DNA of 64,000 nucleotides. Source: Leptofilum sp965223525. Lineage in GTDB: Bacteria > Chloroflexota > Anaerolineae > Promineifilales > Promineifilaceae. Positions 24,503-33,654 of the stretch are shown in pieces. The position numbers were made by a program, and so were the translations under genes. Every line of letters begins with the position of its first letter. Within the stretch, counting starts at the first letter, position 1. Below the pieces are notes generated by a model. That model ran no database searches. It had not been told where the DNA came from and saw nothing but the letters and a program-made list of their open reading frames with translations. The DNA lies in assembly GCF_965223525.1 (NCBI RefSeq), contig NZ_CBDCWX010000005.1, positions 868,001-932,000 of the forward strand, written 5' to 3'.

Positions 24503-25324
24503 TCAAGCCATCAGGGTGGGCGCGGCCAAATCATAAACCGCCTGAGCATATTCAAGCAGCTTCGTCTCGGCATCTGGCTCTGGCTGGTTAACCAAATTAC
24601 TGTAAGGCAATTTGGTTCCTTGCCAACCATCGGTGTGCCACACGGCCCCATGCGGCAGCGGCTTACCCAACAACGCGTCTGCCTCAAACGGCCAGGGGTT
24701 GGAGTAAAAGTAGGGGTCGCCACCAGGGTAAAAGCCCAAATTGAGCTGCGCGGGAAATTCCTGCATCTTGCCATGCTCTTCGGCACGCTCCACCCGGCTG
24801 CCAAACCAATCAAAAGCAATGTCGAAGCCGTGCGGCCACACCTGCACCGGGCTAACCACGCCCTCTAATTTGGCGCGATGCTTCTCAAAGGTGCGGGCAA
24901 CGTTGCTGAGTACGCCAAAAAAGCGCACTGCCTGTGCTGCGTCGTATTCACGCGGTTCGTCGCTTTCAAATTTTTCGCGGGCAAAGTCGCCAGTAATGCC
25001 GTGTTGGGCAACGGCCGTTATCACCCATTCTCCCATCTCTGTCCCCGTCATCCCATCTTGCAGGCTCATAGATTGTGTTTGGCCGCTACTCGTTTCCAGC
25101 ACAAGCTGATGCTGATGAAAATCCAATCGCAAAGCAAGTACGCCACCGTTAGGCAAAGGAATGTTGTCACTCGTCAGCCCATCGGGGCGGGGTTTCAAGC
25201 TAATATGCCACCATTTGGGATGGGCAATGCCGTGGGCGCGTGGCACAACACCCAGCGCGTGACTGTAAAGATGGAGCGTTTGCCGTGTAGGTTCAAAATC
25301 GGTTAATGGCTCAAAAAAAGACAT
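24503..25324 (-). CDS. DUF5996 family protein
   Basis: A 273-residue soluble protein that matches my memory of the DUF5996 family: an N-terminal HPKWWHISLKPRPDGL stretch, a beta-rich core, and a C-terminal NLGFYPGGDPYFYSNPWP segment with many aromatic residues. No catalytic motif or biochemical role is established for the family. There is no signal peptide. It ends upstream of a repeat-filled gap before the Lon-like gene, and the two are probably separate units. Confidence 0.75.
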   Translation of the reverse strand: MSFFEPLTDFEPTRQTLHLYSHALGVVPRAHGIAHPKWWHISLKPRPDGLTSDNIPLPNGGVLALRLDFHQHQLVLETSSGQTQSMSLQDGMTGTEMGEWVITAVAQHGITGDFAREKFESDEPREYDAAQAVRFFGVLSNVARTFEKHRAKLEGVVSPVQVWPHGFDIAFDWFGSRVERAEEHGKMQEFPAQLNLGFYPGGDPYFYSNPWPFEADALLGKPLPHGAVWHTDGWQGTKLPYSNLVNQPEPDAETKLLEYAQAVYDLAAPTLMA

Positions 25325-25426
25325 AGGGAAACTCCTAATCGGAAGGAAAATTTAATAAGCATGGATGGGCAAATTGCCTGTTTGGATTTCCTTCTGAGAC
25401 GTGGCAGCATCCCGCTATCTTACAGC

Positions 25427-27142
25427 CTAATCCTCTGGGAGCTTCATGGTTGCTACTAATTCGGGCTCGCGCTCTTGCAATAAATTTCCGGCCAAACGAC
25501 AGCCCCCGTATAGCAAAGCGGCTCCAAAAACCAGGCTAAAGATTGCCGCTACGCCACCCAGCCAGGGCAAATTAAAGTAAAAGGCTAACCCCAACAGCGC
25601 ACCAGCGGGTAAATTGACTACGGCAATGCCCATTGGAATGATGGTGACGGAGGCGCAGCCGGTTTTGAAGTTGCCACCAGATTGAAATGCCCCTCGTGTG
25701 CTTTTGGCTTCTAGATTTACGGGAATGGGGAAGAGGACGGAGGAAACGGCCGTTACCGCCATTGCCGCCAAACACATTCCCAAACCGATAGGAATGACGA
25801 CGCCAGAAATCCAGCCACCGATAAAAATAGCGATCAAACCGGTTACAACCAAGTATGGTGTGCCGCTCAGAAAGAAGAAGACAATCCCCTTGGCCAAAAA
25901 GAGCCGCCAGCGTGGATGAGGCGTTAGCAGCAGTGATGGCAAGCCTCGCCCCTCCCAGGCCAGCATATTTTGCGAGTTGACCCAGGTTAAAAAGAGAGCA
26001 TAAACCGGCATGGTAAGAGCAAACCAGCTAGGAATCGCTGAAAGCCCACCCGATACATTACCACCAGAAAAAAGGAACGGTGCCAACATAAAAAATGGCA
26101 CTAACGCTCCTTGCAGCAAGCCCACGCGCCGCTGCGGTACGCGCCACACCGAGCGCAACTCTTTGCCCACCAAAACAGCCAAATCATGGGGCAGAAAATC
26201 CAAAACAGAGCCGCGATTCGTTGTTTTTCGCACGGCTGGCTTTTCTTTCTCTTCTTTGGGCCGTCCGCCAATGATGAAGCCACCGCCCGTAGCCAACCGA
26301 TTCAGCAATTGAGACCAGACCCAGGTGAGCCCAGCCAGCAAAACGGCCGAATAGAGCAACCAGAGTACGGCCGTTCCCCAAGAGCCAGCCAACGCTTGCT
26401 CCACCGCCCGCGCGGGCGCACCAGTGGGAAACCATTGCAAAATGTTTAGCGGCTGAAAATTGGCAAACGATTCGGCAAACGCCTCCTCTTGTCCCGGCGA
26501 AAGCGAATTCATTAACCGCTCCATGCCGCTCTGAAACGCCAAATTGATGAAGTAGCAGGAGCTACCTAACAGAGAAAAGAAAATGATGGCAATGTCCCGA
26601 AAGCGGCGGCTTTGCAATATGCCCCCAATTGCCACCGAGATGAATTGTCCAATGATCACCATATGCCCGTAGCACAGCAAAATTGCCAAAATGACCACTG
26701 GAAAGGCAACAGTGAAGCCAAAGCCAATGAACGCCGCCACAAATAGCGGCAGCATCAGGTAGGTGGGATAGTCAAACAAGGTGCCCAATAGCGTGCTCAA
26801 AATCAGGTCACGCCGAGAGATGGGAAAGATGAGCAACCGAGTAATGTCCGCGCTTTCGTTGATGGAGGTAGCAACAATGGGGAAGCCAAGCCACAGCAGC
26901 CAGAGCGCTACCATGATGCCGCCAAACAACGCGGTGGGCCATTGCCCTTCTAAGTTGCTGTAACCAATGGCTGAACCAACGGCCGCTGCAATAATCATGG
27001 GGCCAAATATCAGGATGACCAAAATTGCGCCAATGATGCGCCCCCGTTCACGCGAAAATTGGCGCACCGTCAGCTTGCCCCGGATTCGGAACAGCGTACC
27101 TACCTGCGAGCGGACGGGATTGGGTTCGCCTAGCGCAGCCAT
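25427..27142 (-). CDS. ABC-2 type exporter, membrane subunit
   Basis: A 571-residue membrane protein with about 12 predicted spans in two blocks separated by a cytoplasmic region near residues 290-340 (KEEKEKPAVRKTTNRGS). This is roughly double a normal ABC-2 permease, so it may be a fused pair of half-permeases. It overlaps the ATPase gene upstream by 13 bases, so the two are translated together. Substrate unknown. Several ACGGCCGT copies are inside. Confidence 0.85.
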   Translation of the reverse strand: MAALGEPNPVRSQVGTLFRIRGKLTVRQFSRERGRIIGAILVILIFGPMIIAAAVGSAIGYSNLEGQWPTALFGGIMVALWLLWLGFPIVATSINESADITRLLIFPISRRDLILSTLLGTLFDYPTYLMLPLFVAAFIGFGFTVAFPVVILAILLCYGHMVIIGQFISVAIGGILQSRRFRDIAIIFFSLLGSSCYFINLAFQSGMERLMNSLSPGQEEAFAESFANFQPLNILQWFPTGAPARAVEQALAGSWGTAVLWLLYSAVLLAGLTWVWSQLLNRLATGGGFIIGGRPKEEKEKPAVRKTTNRGSVLDFLPHDLAVLVGKELRSVWRVPQRRVGLLQGALVPFFMLAPFLFSGGNVSGGLSAIPSWFALTMPVYALFLTWVNSQNMLAWEGRGLPSLLLTPHPRWRLFLAKGIVFFFLSGTPYLVVTGLIAIFIGGWISGVVIPIGLGMCLAAMAVTAVSSVLFPIPVNLEAKSTRGAFQSGGNFKTGCASVTIIPMGIAVVNLPAGALLGLAFYFNLPWLGGVAAIFSLVFGAALLYGGCRLAGNLLQEREPELVATMKLPED

Positions 27143-27909
27143 GACAACCTGCCTTCTGCGTCCAAATCGCTGGAGGCACCCACTGCGCGCAGGAATATTT
27201 CTTCCAGCGTGGTTTCGTCACCAGTTTCTGCCTGATGACGTAGCTCTTCCATGCTGCCCTGGGCTACCAGACGGCCGTCATCAATCACAGCCACCCGCGT
27301 ACACAAACGCTCTACCACTTCCAAAATGTGCGACGAGAAGAAGATAGTGGTGCCGTGCTCACGCAGCCGCCCCAGCACATCCCGAATAATTCGGCCAGAA
27401 ATCGCGTCAATCCCCTCGAATGGTTCATCCAAAAAGAGGACGCGCGGCGCATGAATAATCGCCGCTGCCAACGCCGTCTTTTTCCGCATTCCGTGTGAGT
27501 AATCCACAATGAGCTTGTCAGCGTCGTCGGTGAGAGTAAGCAGATCTAGCAGCTCGTCGGTGCGCTGCGCCACTTCTGCCTTTGGCACGCCATACATCGT
27601 GCCAGAAAAGCGGATATATTCCCGTCCCGTCAGTCGTTGGTAAAGCTGCATTCCTTCTGGCAAAACGCCAATGCGCGCTTTGGCCGCGAGCGGCTCTTCC
27701 CACATATCAATGTCATCAATGAGCGCGGTGCCTTCGGTAGGACGCAGTAACCCCACTAGCATGTTGATGGTGGTGCTTTTGCCCGCCCCATTTGGCCCCA
27801 AAAAGCCAAAAAATTCCCCGCTATTAACTGTAAGATCAAGATTGTCTACCGCTACTTTTTTATCAAAATGGCGGGTCAGCCCCCGCGTTTCAATGGCCCA
27901 ACTATTCAT
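27130..27909 (-). CDS. ABC transporter ATP-binding subunit
   Basis: A 259-residue ATPase with Walker A GPNGAGKST, a Q-loop segment GVLPEGMQLYQRL, Walker B VLFLDEPFEG and the H-loop FFSSHILEVVERL. The signature motif is degenerate (YSHGMRKKTALA). This form is typical of ABC-2 export ATPases for drugs, lipids or polysaccharides. It forms a unit with the large permease directly downstream. The 200-base gap upstream holds the repeat at 28036-28092. Confidence 0.93.
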   Translation of the reverse strand: MNSWAIETRGLTRHFDKKVAVDNLDLTVNSGEFFGFLGPNGAGKSTTINMLVGLLRPTEGTALIDDIDMWEEPLAAKARIGVLPEGMQLYQRLTGREYIRFSGTMYGVPKAEVAQRTDELLDLLTLTDDADKLIVDYSHGMRKKTALAAAIIHAPRVLFLDEPFEGIDAISGRIIRDVLGRLREHGTTIFFSSHILEVVERLCTRVAVIDDGRLVAQGSMEELRHQAETGDETTLEEIFLRAVGASSDLDAEGRLSWLR

Positions 27910-28035
27910 ATTTTTCTTCCTTCTGGGGAACGACCTCCCGCAAATTTATTCCCTGCGGCAGGATGAAATCGTGCCGATCATATCATATTTTATAAAAGCA
28001 TTACGGTAAAATGTAGGATTTGGTTACCAAAATTT

Positions 28036-28092
28036 GTAGGGGCGCACACGGGGGTACGCCCCAAATGGGCAGACACGGGGGTCTGCCCCTAC
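28036..28092. repeat. GTAGGGGC...GCCCCTAC intergenic repeat, copy 1
   Basis: A compound element of the form GTAGGGGCGCACACGGGGGT ... GCAGACACGGGGGTCTGCCCCTAC, which folds into two stems. Further copies lie at 28777-28834, 38851-38907, 49299-49355 and 60070-60125, with a shortened one at 40795-40823. The outer ends are always GTAGGGG and CCCCTAC. Confidence 0.85.
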
Positions 28093-28109
28093 CGCAAAAA
28101 GTGTGGGGT

Positions 28110-28745
28110 TTAACGGTTGAGGGTGATAATTTGCCGCTCCAAAGCAACAGTAACAGCCGCTGTCCTATCATCTACTCCTAGCTTGTTGAAGATGTGAATG
28201 AGGTGGGTCTTCACGGTGGCGGTGCTGATGTGCAGTTCTTTGCCAATTTCTCGGTTGCTGGCACCTTTAGCAACCAATTGCAATACTTCAATTTCGCGGG
28301 CACTCAGGTTTTCTTCGGCGGGGGCGCGCATGCGGGTCATGAGGCGAGCCGCCACGGCGGGAGCCAGCACAGATTCGCCATTGGCGGCGGCGCGAATGGC
28401 GCGGTACAGCTCTTCGCGTGGGGTGTCTTTGAGCAGGTAACCAGTGGCGCCTGCTTCGATTGCGCGCAAAATGTCAGCATCGCTATCGTAGGTGGTGAGG
28501 ACAAGAATGTTGGCAGACGGCCGTTTCCCTTTAATCTCCCCAATCGCCGTCACTCCATCCATCCCCGGCATCCGCAAATCCATCAAAATCACGTCTGGCG
28601 TGTGTTCGGCATCCAGTCGCACCGCTTCTGAGCCATCGGTTGCCGTAGCAACGACATCAAAATCAGGCTGCCCCGCCAGCATTCCCGCCAACCCTTCACG
28701 AACAACCGGGTGATCGTCTACCAGAATAAGTTTGATTGTTTCCAT
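28110..28745 (-). CDS. NarL/FixJ-type response regulator
   Basis: A 211-residue two-component regulator. The receiver domain has ILVDDHP at the start, the phosphoacceptor Asp in VILMDLRMPGMDG near residue 54, and the Lys in LLKDTPREEL near 104. The LuxR-type DNA-binding domain is at the end: LSAREIEVLQLVAKGASNREI and STATVKTHLIHIFNKL. I start at 28745, where the receiver domain begins; the longer frame to 28985 reads through the 28777-28834 repeat and is not coding. Two histidine kinases lie directly upstream. Confidence 0.95.
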   Translation of the reverse strand: METIKLILVDDHPVVREGLAGMLAGQPDFDVVATATDGSEAVRLDAEHTPDVILMDLRMPGMDGVTAIGEIKGKRPSANILVLTTYDSDADILRAIEAGATGYLLKDTPREELYRAIRAAANGESVLAPAVAARLMTRMRAPAEENLSAREIEVLQLVAKGASNREIGKELHISTATVKTHLIHIFNKLGVDDRTAAVTVALERQIITLNR

Positions 28746-28776
28746 TTTTGTTCCTGTGGTTACAAATTGTAATTGG

Positions 28777-28834
28777 GTAGGGGCAGACCCCCGTGTCTGC
28801 CCAACAACAGGGCGCACACGGGGGTGCGCCCCTG
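28777..28834. repeat. GTAGGGGC...GCCCCTGC intergenic repeat, copy 2
   Basis: The same family as at 28036, only 740 bases away, here in the 97-base gap between the second histidine kinase and the response regulator. The order of the two half-elements is reversed relative to copy 1. It sits within a probable operon, so it should be transcribed. Confidence 0.8.
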
Positions 28835-28842
28835 CTATGTTT

Positions 28843-30066
28843 CTACGTGATTGGTATTGAAACGACCAGCGTCGTGCCGCCGTCTGGGTCGCTTTCCAGC
28901 AGCAATTCCCCGCCAAACTGGGCAGCGCGTTCACGCATGGCTTGCAGGCCAAAGCCACCACCAAATGGAGAGGGCTTGGTTCCATTCATCCCGACGCCGT
29001 CATCTTGCACATCTAGCAGCACCAAATCATCCATGTATGACAGTGTAACGCTGACGTTGCGGGCTTGGGCATGTTTGTGAATGTTGGCCAACGCTTCCTG
29101 CGTAGCGCGTAGCAAGGTAACGTCCACGTCCGGGTGCAGCGGCAGCGGCATACCGGTGGTTTGCATGGTGGCGGCAATGCTGTGGCGTTGGCTCCACCGC
29201 TGTACCGTGCGCTCGATGGCCGCAGGCAAGGTATGATTTTCTAGCGATTCCGGGCGCAGATCGGCGACAACGCGCCGGGCTTGCTGCAAATTGTGGCGGG
29301 CAGCTTCTTTGGCCTGCTGAATTTGGCGGGCAGCGTCGCTGTTGGTTTCTGCCAGGGTCTGTTCGGCCGTTTCCAGATTCATAATGATGCTAATAAAGCC
29401 TTGCGCCAGCGTGTCGTGAATTTCGTGCGCCAGCCGCTGCCGCTCGGCCAATACTCCAGCACGACGCTCGGATTGTGCCAATTCATGTCGTGTTGCCTGC
29501 AATTCTTCGGCTAACTGTTTGCGATCCTGGCTTTGGCGCATGATGGCATTTAGCCACACACCCATGCCAATGCCAATGCCTGTGGGAATGGTATAAAACA
29601 GCATCAGAGTCCAGGAGAATGGCTGCCCATCCAAAACCGTTTGCAACAGGACAATAAGTATTGCCACCACAATTGAAAAAATCGCTGCAAAGAGCATAGG
29701 CAGCGTAAAGAACAGTTGGCTAAACACCCCTGCTAAGCCAAAATAAAATGCCGCATCTATCCGAACCAGGGCTATCCAAAATAGAACCTGCCCGACGGTA
29801 TATGGTATAGTTAATCGTAAGTCTTCGCGGAAGTTTAGTTGGCGGCCAAAGCGCCACATCGCCCCCAAATGCCAGCCAATCACACCAATCGTCAGGACGG
29901 CAACCAGAGGAAGTTCCTCTGTACGGCCGTTCTCAAGATAGTAAATGAGAAAACTCGCCACAAAGGACAGAACAAAAACTGTAGACCACAGCCAAACCGA
30001 ACGTATCCAAAGTTCCCGATCACTCATGGGCTGTGTACGGTTGGCAGGTACCGGTTGTTGACTCAT
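28843..30066 (-). CDS. Sensor histidine kinase (HisKA_3 type) B
   Basis: A 407-residue NarL-type kinase. Four to six membrane helices occupy the first 160 residues with no large extracytoplasmic domain. Then come a coiled coil, the phosphoacceptor His in RLAHEIHDTLAQGF, and an ATPase domain with ANIHKHAQARNV (N box) and VQDDGVGM (G1). It overlaps the upstream kinase gene by four bases (ATGA type), so the two are translationally coupled, and it closely resembles that kinase in the catalytic half. Both probably act on the single regulator downstream. Confidence 0.94.
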   Translation of the reverse strand: MSQQPVPANRTQPMSDRELWIRSVWLWSTVFVLSFVASFLIYYLENGRTEELPLVAVLTIGVIGWHLGAMWRFGRQLNFREDLRLTIPYTVGQVLFWIALVRIDAAFYFGLAGVFSQLFFTLPMLFAAIFSIVVAILIVLLQTVLDGQPFSWTLMLFYTIPTGIGIGMGVWLNAIMRQSQDRKQLAEELQATRHELAQSERRAGVLAERQRLAHEIHDTLAQGFISIIMNLETAEQTLAETNSDAARQIQQAKEAARHNLQQARRVVADLRPESLENHTLPAAIERTVQRWSQRHSIAATMQTTGMPLPLHPDVDVTLLRATQEALANIHKHAQARNVSVTLSYMDDLVLLDVQDDGVGMNGTKPSPFGGGFGLQAMRERAAQFGGELLLESDPDGGTTLVVSIPIT

Positions 30067-31721
30067 TGTGACTGCGCTCCTGTTGGAATGCTGACCATGA
30101 GCGTGGTTCCCTCGGCCGGATCAGATTCAATAACCAACTCGCCATCCAGCTCATCAACGCGTTCACGCATAGCTACTAAGCCGAATCCGCCGGATACGGC
30201 CGTTTCCGACTTTCCATTCCCTCCCATAAAGCCCTGTCCATTATCTTGCACATCCAAAATGACCACATCCCCTAGATAAGAGAGTGTTACCTGCGTCTCG
30301 CTAGCCTGGGCATGTTTGCGAATATTGGCTAACGCTTCTTGCGCGGCTCGCAGCAGCGTCACTTCCACCTCTGGGTGAAGCGGCTGCACTTGCCCCGTCA
30401 TCTTGAAGGTAGCCGGAATACCGCTGTGCTGCTCCCATCGCTGTACAACCCGCTCAATGGCCTGGAACAGAGGCGCACTTTCCAAAACTTCGGGGCGCAG
30501 GTCTTCCACCACATGGCGGGCTTGCGTCAGGTTGTCTCTGGCGGTGCTTTTGGCCTGGGTGATGTGGCGGGTGAGCGTGGTGGGGTCATCGGGTAGGGCT
30601 TGCTCGGCCGCCTCCAGGTGCATCACAATGCTGGTAAAGCCCTGCGCCAGCGTATCATGGATTTCTCGCGCCATTCGCTGCCGCTCACGGAGAACGGCCG
30701 TTTCCTTTGCTTGGGCTACCAATCGCAAATTGTCCAAAACGAGGGCTACCTGGGCAGCAATAGTGGCAAAATCCTGCTCGCTGCTGCGCGAGAAGCCGCC
30801 GCTGGCTGGGGAGGTAACAGTGAGCAAGCCAACCCAGCTTCCGGTAGGCGTTACCAGCGGAATGAGCAGGGCAGAGCGCGCACCCAACACTTCCCAGTTT
30901 TGCTTTTCGGCGTCTGGCAGCTCAATTGCCTTGATTTGCAGGCTGCTTTCTGGCGACAGGCGGCGCAGCGACTGGGTAATGTCGGCACTCATTTGCAGGC
31001 CGGGCTGCCAGCTTTCATCTTGTTTGGCAGTCCAGGCGGCGAGGAGGGAAACGGCCGTTGGCCGACCACCCTCCCCCTGCAACAAAATTTCCCACAGGCC
31101 AATCTGGCTCACGTTCGCTGTTGCTAAATGCGTGCCAATGGCCACAATAATGGCCTGGGGCGTGGGGGCGTGGGCGATGGCCTGGCTCGTGAAGTAAAGA
31201 CGCTGCTGCCCGGCCAGCACTTTCTGACTGCGCCGTGCGCCAATCCAGCCAGCCAACATGGGCACTGGCAAAAAGGTGAGAAGCGTGAAATCAAAAAGTA
31301 ACTGTAATGGAACACCTGCAAAAAGTGCCACCTGAAAGGCGGTGACAATCCCACTAACGACGCCAATGAGCAGCCCATACCAAGAAACGGCCGTTCCTTG
31401 CCGCTTGCATACCCAAAAAGCCACCATAATCGTGATAAAAAAATGAGTCACCGGGGAAGCGTAGGTGCCGATAACCTCGGCTCCGCGACTTACGGCGACG
31501 GCCGTTTCTCCAGGGGATTGCAGATCTACCGAAACAACAGAGGCGTAGATGGAAATAATGGTACCAATAACCAGGATGTTAATGAAAGCGACAGAGATGC
31601 CGGGGAAAACAACCCAGGGCCATTTCACGTCGCGCAGTTCAGCCAGCCACGCTTTTAGGCGGTGATTGAGGGGGGATGTTGGGGTGGCAACGGCCGTTTT
31701 CTCGGTCATGATGTGCATCAT
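30063..31721 (-). CDS. Sensor histidine kinase with GAF domain, A
   Basis: A 552-residue membrane kinase. The first 180 residues hold about five membrane spans, a GAF-like sensory domain follows (about 190-330), then the His box in RMAREIHDTLAQGF and an ATPase domain with ANIRKHAQASET and VQDNGQGF. It is the first gene of a kinase-kinase-regulator operon. Five ACGGCCGT copies fall inside the gene, all but one read as Thr-Ala-Val. The signal is unknown. Confidence 0.94.
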   Translation of the reverse strand: MMHIMTEKTAVATPTSPLNHRLKAWLAELRDVKWPWVVFPGISVAFINILVIGTIISIYASVVSVDLQSPGETAVAVSRGAEVIGTYASPVTHFFITIMVAFWVCKRQGTAVSWYGLLIGVVSGIVTAFQVALFAGVPLQLLFDFTLLTFLPVPMLAGWIGARRSQKVLAGQQRLYFTSQAIAHAPTPQAIIVAIGTHLATANVSQIGLWEILLQGEGGRPTAVSLLAAWTAKQDESWQPGLQMSADITQSLRRLSPESSLQIKAIELPDAEKQNWEVLGARSALLIPLVTPTGSWVGLLTVTSPASGGFSRSSEQDFATIAAQVALVLDNLRLVAQAKETAVLRERQRMAREIHDTLAQGFTSIVMHLEAAEQALPDDPTTLTRHITQAKSTARDNLTQARHVVEDLRPEVLESAPLFQAIERVVQRWEQHSGIPATFKMTGQVQPLHPEVEVTLLRAAQEALANIRKHAQASETQVTLSYLGDVVILDVQDNGQGFMGGNGKSETAVSGGFGLVAMRERVDELDGELVIESDPAEGTTLMVSIPTGAQSQ

Positions 31722-31788
31722 TATAACCTAACTTTTCACCCTCCCCCTCAGAGGAAAGGTTTTTCAAAAGTTTGATTCACAACCTAAT

Positions 31789-31865
31789 GGGACGCGGATA
31801 AACGCGGACGGGCGCCAATGATTAGTAATTTTCCGTGTTACCCACGCTCGTCCGTATCCTAAAAA
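31789..31865. repeat. Imperfect GACGCGGATAAACGCGG inverted repeat
   Basis: The gap between the kinase operon and the upstream ABC permease has an imperfect palindrome: GACGCGGATAAACGCGGACG faces CGTGTTACCCACGCTCGTCCGTATCC. It resembles other CGCGGAT-type intergenic repeats such as 49810-49857. No gene is seen. Confidence 0.45.
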
Positions 31866-31880
31866 GGAGAGAAGGCTTGC

Positions 31881-32618
31881 TTACTCCCAGCGGAAAGTCC
31901 GCACAGACAGCACACCTGCTACCAGCGTCATACCTACAATCACAGCAATGGCCGTCATGTTCCATGTGTTGCTGTACCAAACATCCTTGAGCAAATCAAC
32001 CACGTGGGTTAGCGGCAAGAAGTTGCCAAATTTCACCAGATTATCGGGCAAAATCTCACGCGGCAGGCCAGCCCCAGATAGGAACAACATGGGGTAAAGC
32101 AGTGCCATACCAACGGCCGTTGCCGTATTGGCATTGGGCAAAACGCTGGCCAGTAAAAAACCAACCGCCAAAAAGCCAACATTGCCTAACAAGAATGCCA
32201 AAACAACGGCTGGAATGTTCGCGGGCAAAACCATGTCGTACACCAGCACGCCTGCGGTGATTAAAACGGCCGAACCAATGACAGAAATGATGGTGTGAAC
32301 AATGACGCGCGCCCCTAGCAGCGTTTGCGGGCGCAGCGGTGTGGCCCGGTAGCGGCGCAGGACGCCCAGTTCGCGGTAAGTGGCCAAGCCAATGGGCAGG
32401 CTCATCATGCCAGTGGTGGCAATCACCATCGCAATGTAGCCCGGCACTGAGTTGTCCACATTGCCTCGACCGCCCAAAAATTCAGACGGCTCGTTACCGT
32501 AAATACTGCCAAACAAAAACAAAATCAAAACCGGAAAAACCAGCGTAAAAAAGGTTGCAACTGGCTCACGCAAAGCCAGCTTAAATTCAACCCAGGTCAT
32601 TTTTCGTAAAGCGTTCAT
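31881..32618 (-). CDS. ABC-2 type transporter permease
   Basis: A 245-residue permease with six membrane spans in the classical ABC-2 arrangement. The motif ELGVLRRYRATPLRPQTLLGARV after the second span is typical of the DrrB/NodJ-like export group. It lies 68 bases downstream of the matching ATPase, with a palindromic repeat between them. The cargo is probably a drug, lipid or glycan, but cannot be told from sequence. Confidence 0.93.
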   Translation of the reverse strand: MNALRKMTWVEFKLALREPVATFFTLVFPVLILFLFGSIYGNEPSEFLGGRGNVDNSVPGYIAMVIATTGMMSLPIGLATYRELGVLRRYRATPLRPQTLLGARVIVHTIISVIGSAVLITAGVLVYDMVLPANIPAVVLAFLLGNVGFLAVGFLLASVLPNANTATAVGMALLYPMLFLSGAGLPREILPDNLVKFGNFLPLTHVVDLLKDVWYSNTWNMTAIAVIVGMTLVAGVLSVRTFRWE

Positions 32619-32633
32619 TAGATTTCCTCGTTA

Positions 32634-32685
32634 ATAGTGGCTGGTGGTTAGTGGCTAGTAAATTGCAGAAGCAACTAGCCACTAT
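32634..32685. repeat. Palindromic repeat of the GTTAGTGGCTAG family
   Basis: ATAGTGGCTGGTGGTTAGTGGCTAGT faces AACTAGCCACTAT. It fills the gap between the ABC ATPase and permease genes. Related to 7255-7316 and 48207-48270. Confidence 0.7.
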
Positions 32686-32686
32686 C

Positions 32687-33595
32687 TCAATTTCTTATGC
32701 TGCGGCCTGTGAGAGCCAAAAACACATCTTCCAAATCGGCCTGCTCCACGCGCAGGTCGGTGGGGGTGACATTGTGCTGCGCCAAAGCGGTGGCTACGTG
32801 CGCTAGCAAAGCACCGTTGCCCTGCACAATCACTTGCTTGCCCCGCTGCTCAACATCGGTCACACCAGAAACGGTATGTAGTTGTTGCGGATCGTACCCG
32901 TTGTAATTGGTGAAGCGAACGCGCGTTTCTGCCTGCAAATTTTGAATTAATTTGCCTGGCGTATCCAGGGCAACTACATTTCCCTGATCGATGATGGCGA
33001 TACGGTCAGCCAATTCTTCGGCTTCGTCCATGAAGTGCGTTAACAGCACCACGGTTTTACCCTGATCGCGGATGGCGCGGACGGCATCCCAGGTGGCATG
33101 GCGTGCCTGCGGGTCTAATCCGGTCGTTAATTCATCCAGGAAGACTAGCTCTGGGTCATTGAGCAATGCCAGCGCGATGAAAAGCCGCTGCTTTTGCCCA
33201 CCAGACAAGTTTTTGAAGTTAGTGGTGCGTTTTTCTGTCAATCCCCAATCTGCCAAAAGTTTCTCCCAAGAGACGATTTTATCGTAAAAAGAGCTGTACA
33301 AATTAAGTGCTTCCCACACTTTGAGTCGCTCCGGCAAGGCGGCTTGCTGAAGCTGGATACCTATGCGCTGGCGTAGTTCATGCTCTCGCTTTTGCGGGTC
33401 TAAACCGAGTACGCGGATGCTGCCACCGTCTGGCTGGCGCAACCCCATAATTGATTCAACGGTGGTGCTTTTGCCTGCGCCGTTCGGCCCAACAATGCAA
33501 AAGATTTCACCTTTCTGCACGTTGAACGAGATATTGTCTACGGCAACGGTGCTGCCGTACGCTTTGCGTAATTTTTTTACCTCAATGACGTTCAT
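32687..33595 (-). CDS. ABC transporter ATP-binding protein (DrrA-like)
   Basis: A 302-residue ATPase with Walker A GPNGAGKST, signature LSGGQKQRL, Walker B LVFLDELTTGLD and H-loop LLTHFMDEAEEL. The C-terminal 80 residues form the extra domain seen in ABC-2 export ATPases. I start at the ATG at 33595 because the longer frame from 33724 translates the hairpin at 33616-33648. It pairs with the permease downstream. Confidence 0.94.
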   Translation of the reverse strand: MNVIEVKKLRKAYGSTVAVDNISFNVQKGEIFCIVGPNGAGKSTTVESIMGLRQPDGGSIRVLGLDPQKREHELRQRIGIQLQQAALPERLKVWEALNLYSSFYDKIVSWEKLLADWGLTEKRTTNFKNLSGGQKQRLFIALALLNDPELVFLDELTTGLDPQARHATWDAVRAIRDQGKTVVLLTHFMDEAEELADRIAIIDQGNVVALDTPGKLIQNLQAETRVRFTNYNGYDPQQLHTVSGVTDVEQRGKQVIVQGNGALLAHVATALAQHNVTPTDLRVEQADLEDVFLALTGRSIRN

Positions 33596-33615
33596 TTGAA
33601 ACCTCGATGTAACAG

Positions 33616-33648
33616 AGAAGTGCAACTTTTTGAAAAAGTTGCACTTCT
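33616..33648. terminator. Perfect 15-bp hairpin AGAAGTGCAACTTTT
   Basis: AGAAGTGCAACTTTT and its exact complement are separated by TGA. It lies just after the stop codon of the small membrane protein (33655-34017) and upstream of the ABC ATPase, so it probably ends that transcript. A T-run follows only on the plus strand, so termination on the minus strand is less certain. Confidence 0.6.
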
Positions 33649-33654
33649 GATTTT

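Noticed and set aside
28036..28834. Two similar repeats 740 bases apart as a CRISPR array or as ends of a mobile element
   Set aside because: There are no regular spacers. The segment between them is just the response regulator gene, and other copies are scattered singly.
28745..28985. N-terminal extension of the response regulator
   Set aside because: The extra 80 residues translate an intergenic repeat; the receiver domain begins exactly at the ATG at 28745.
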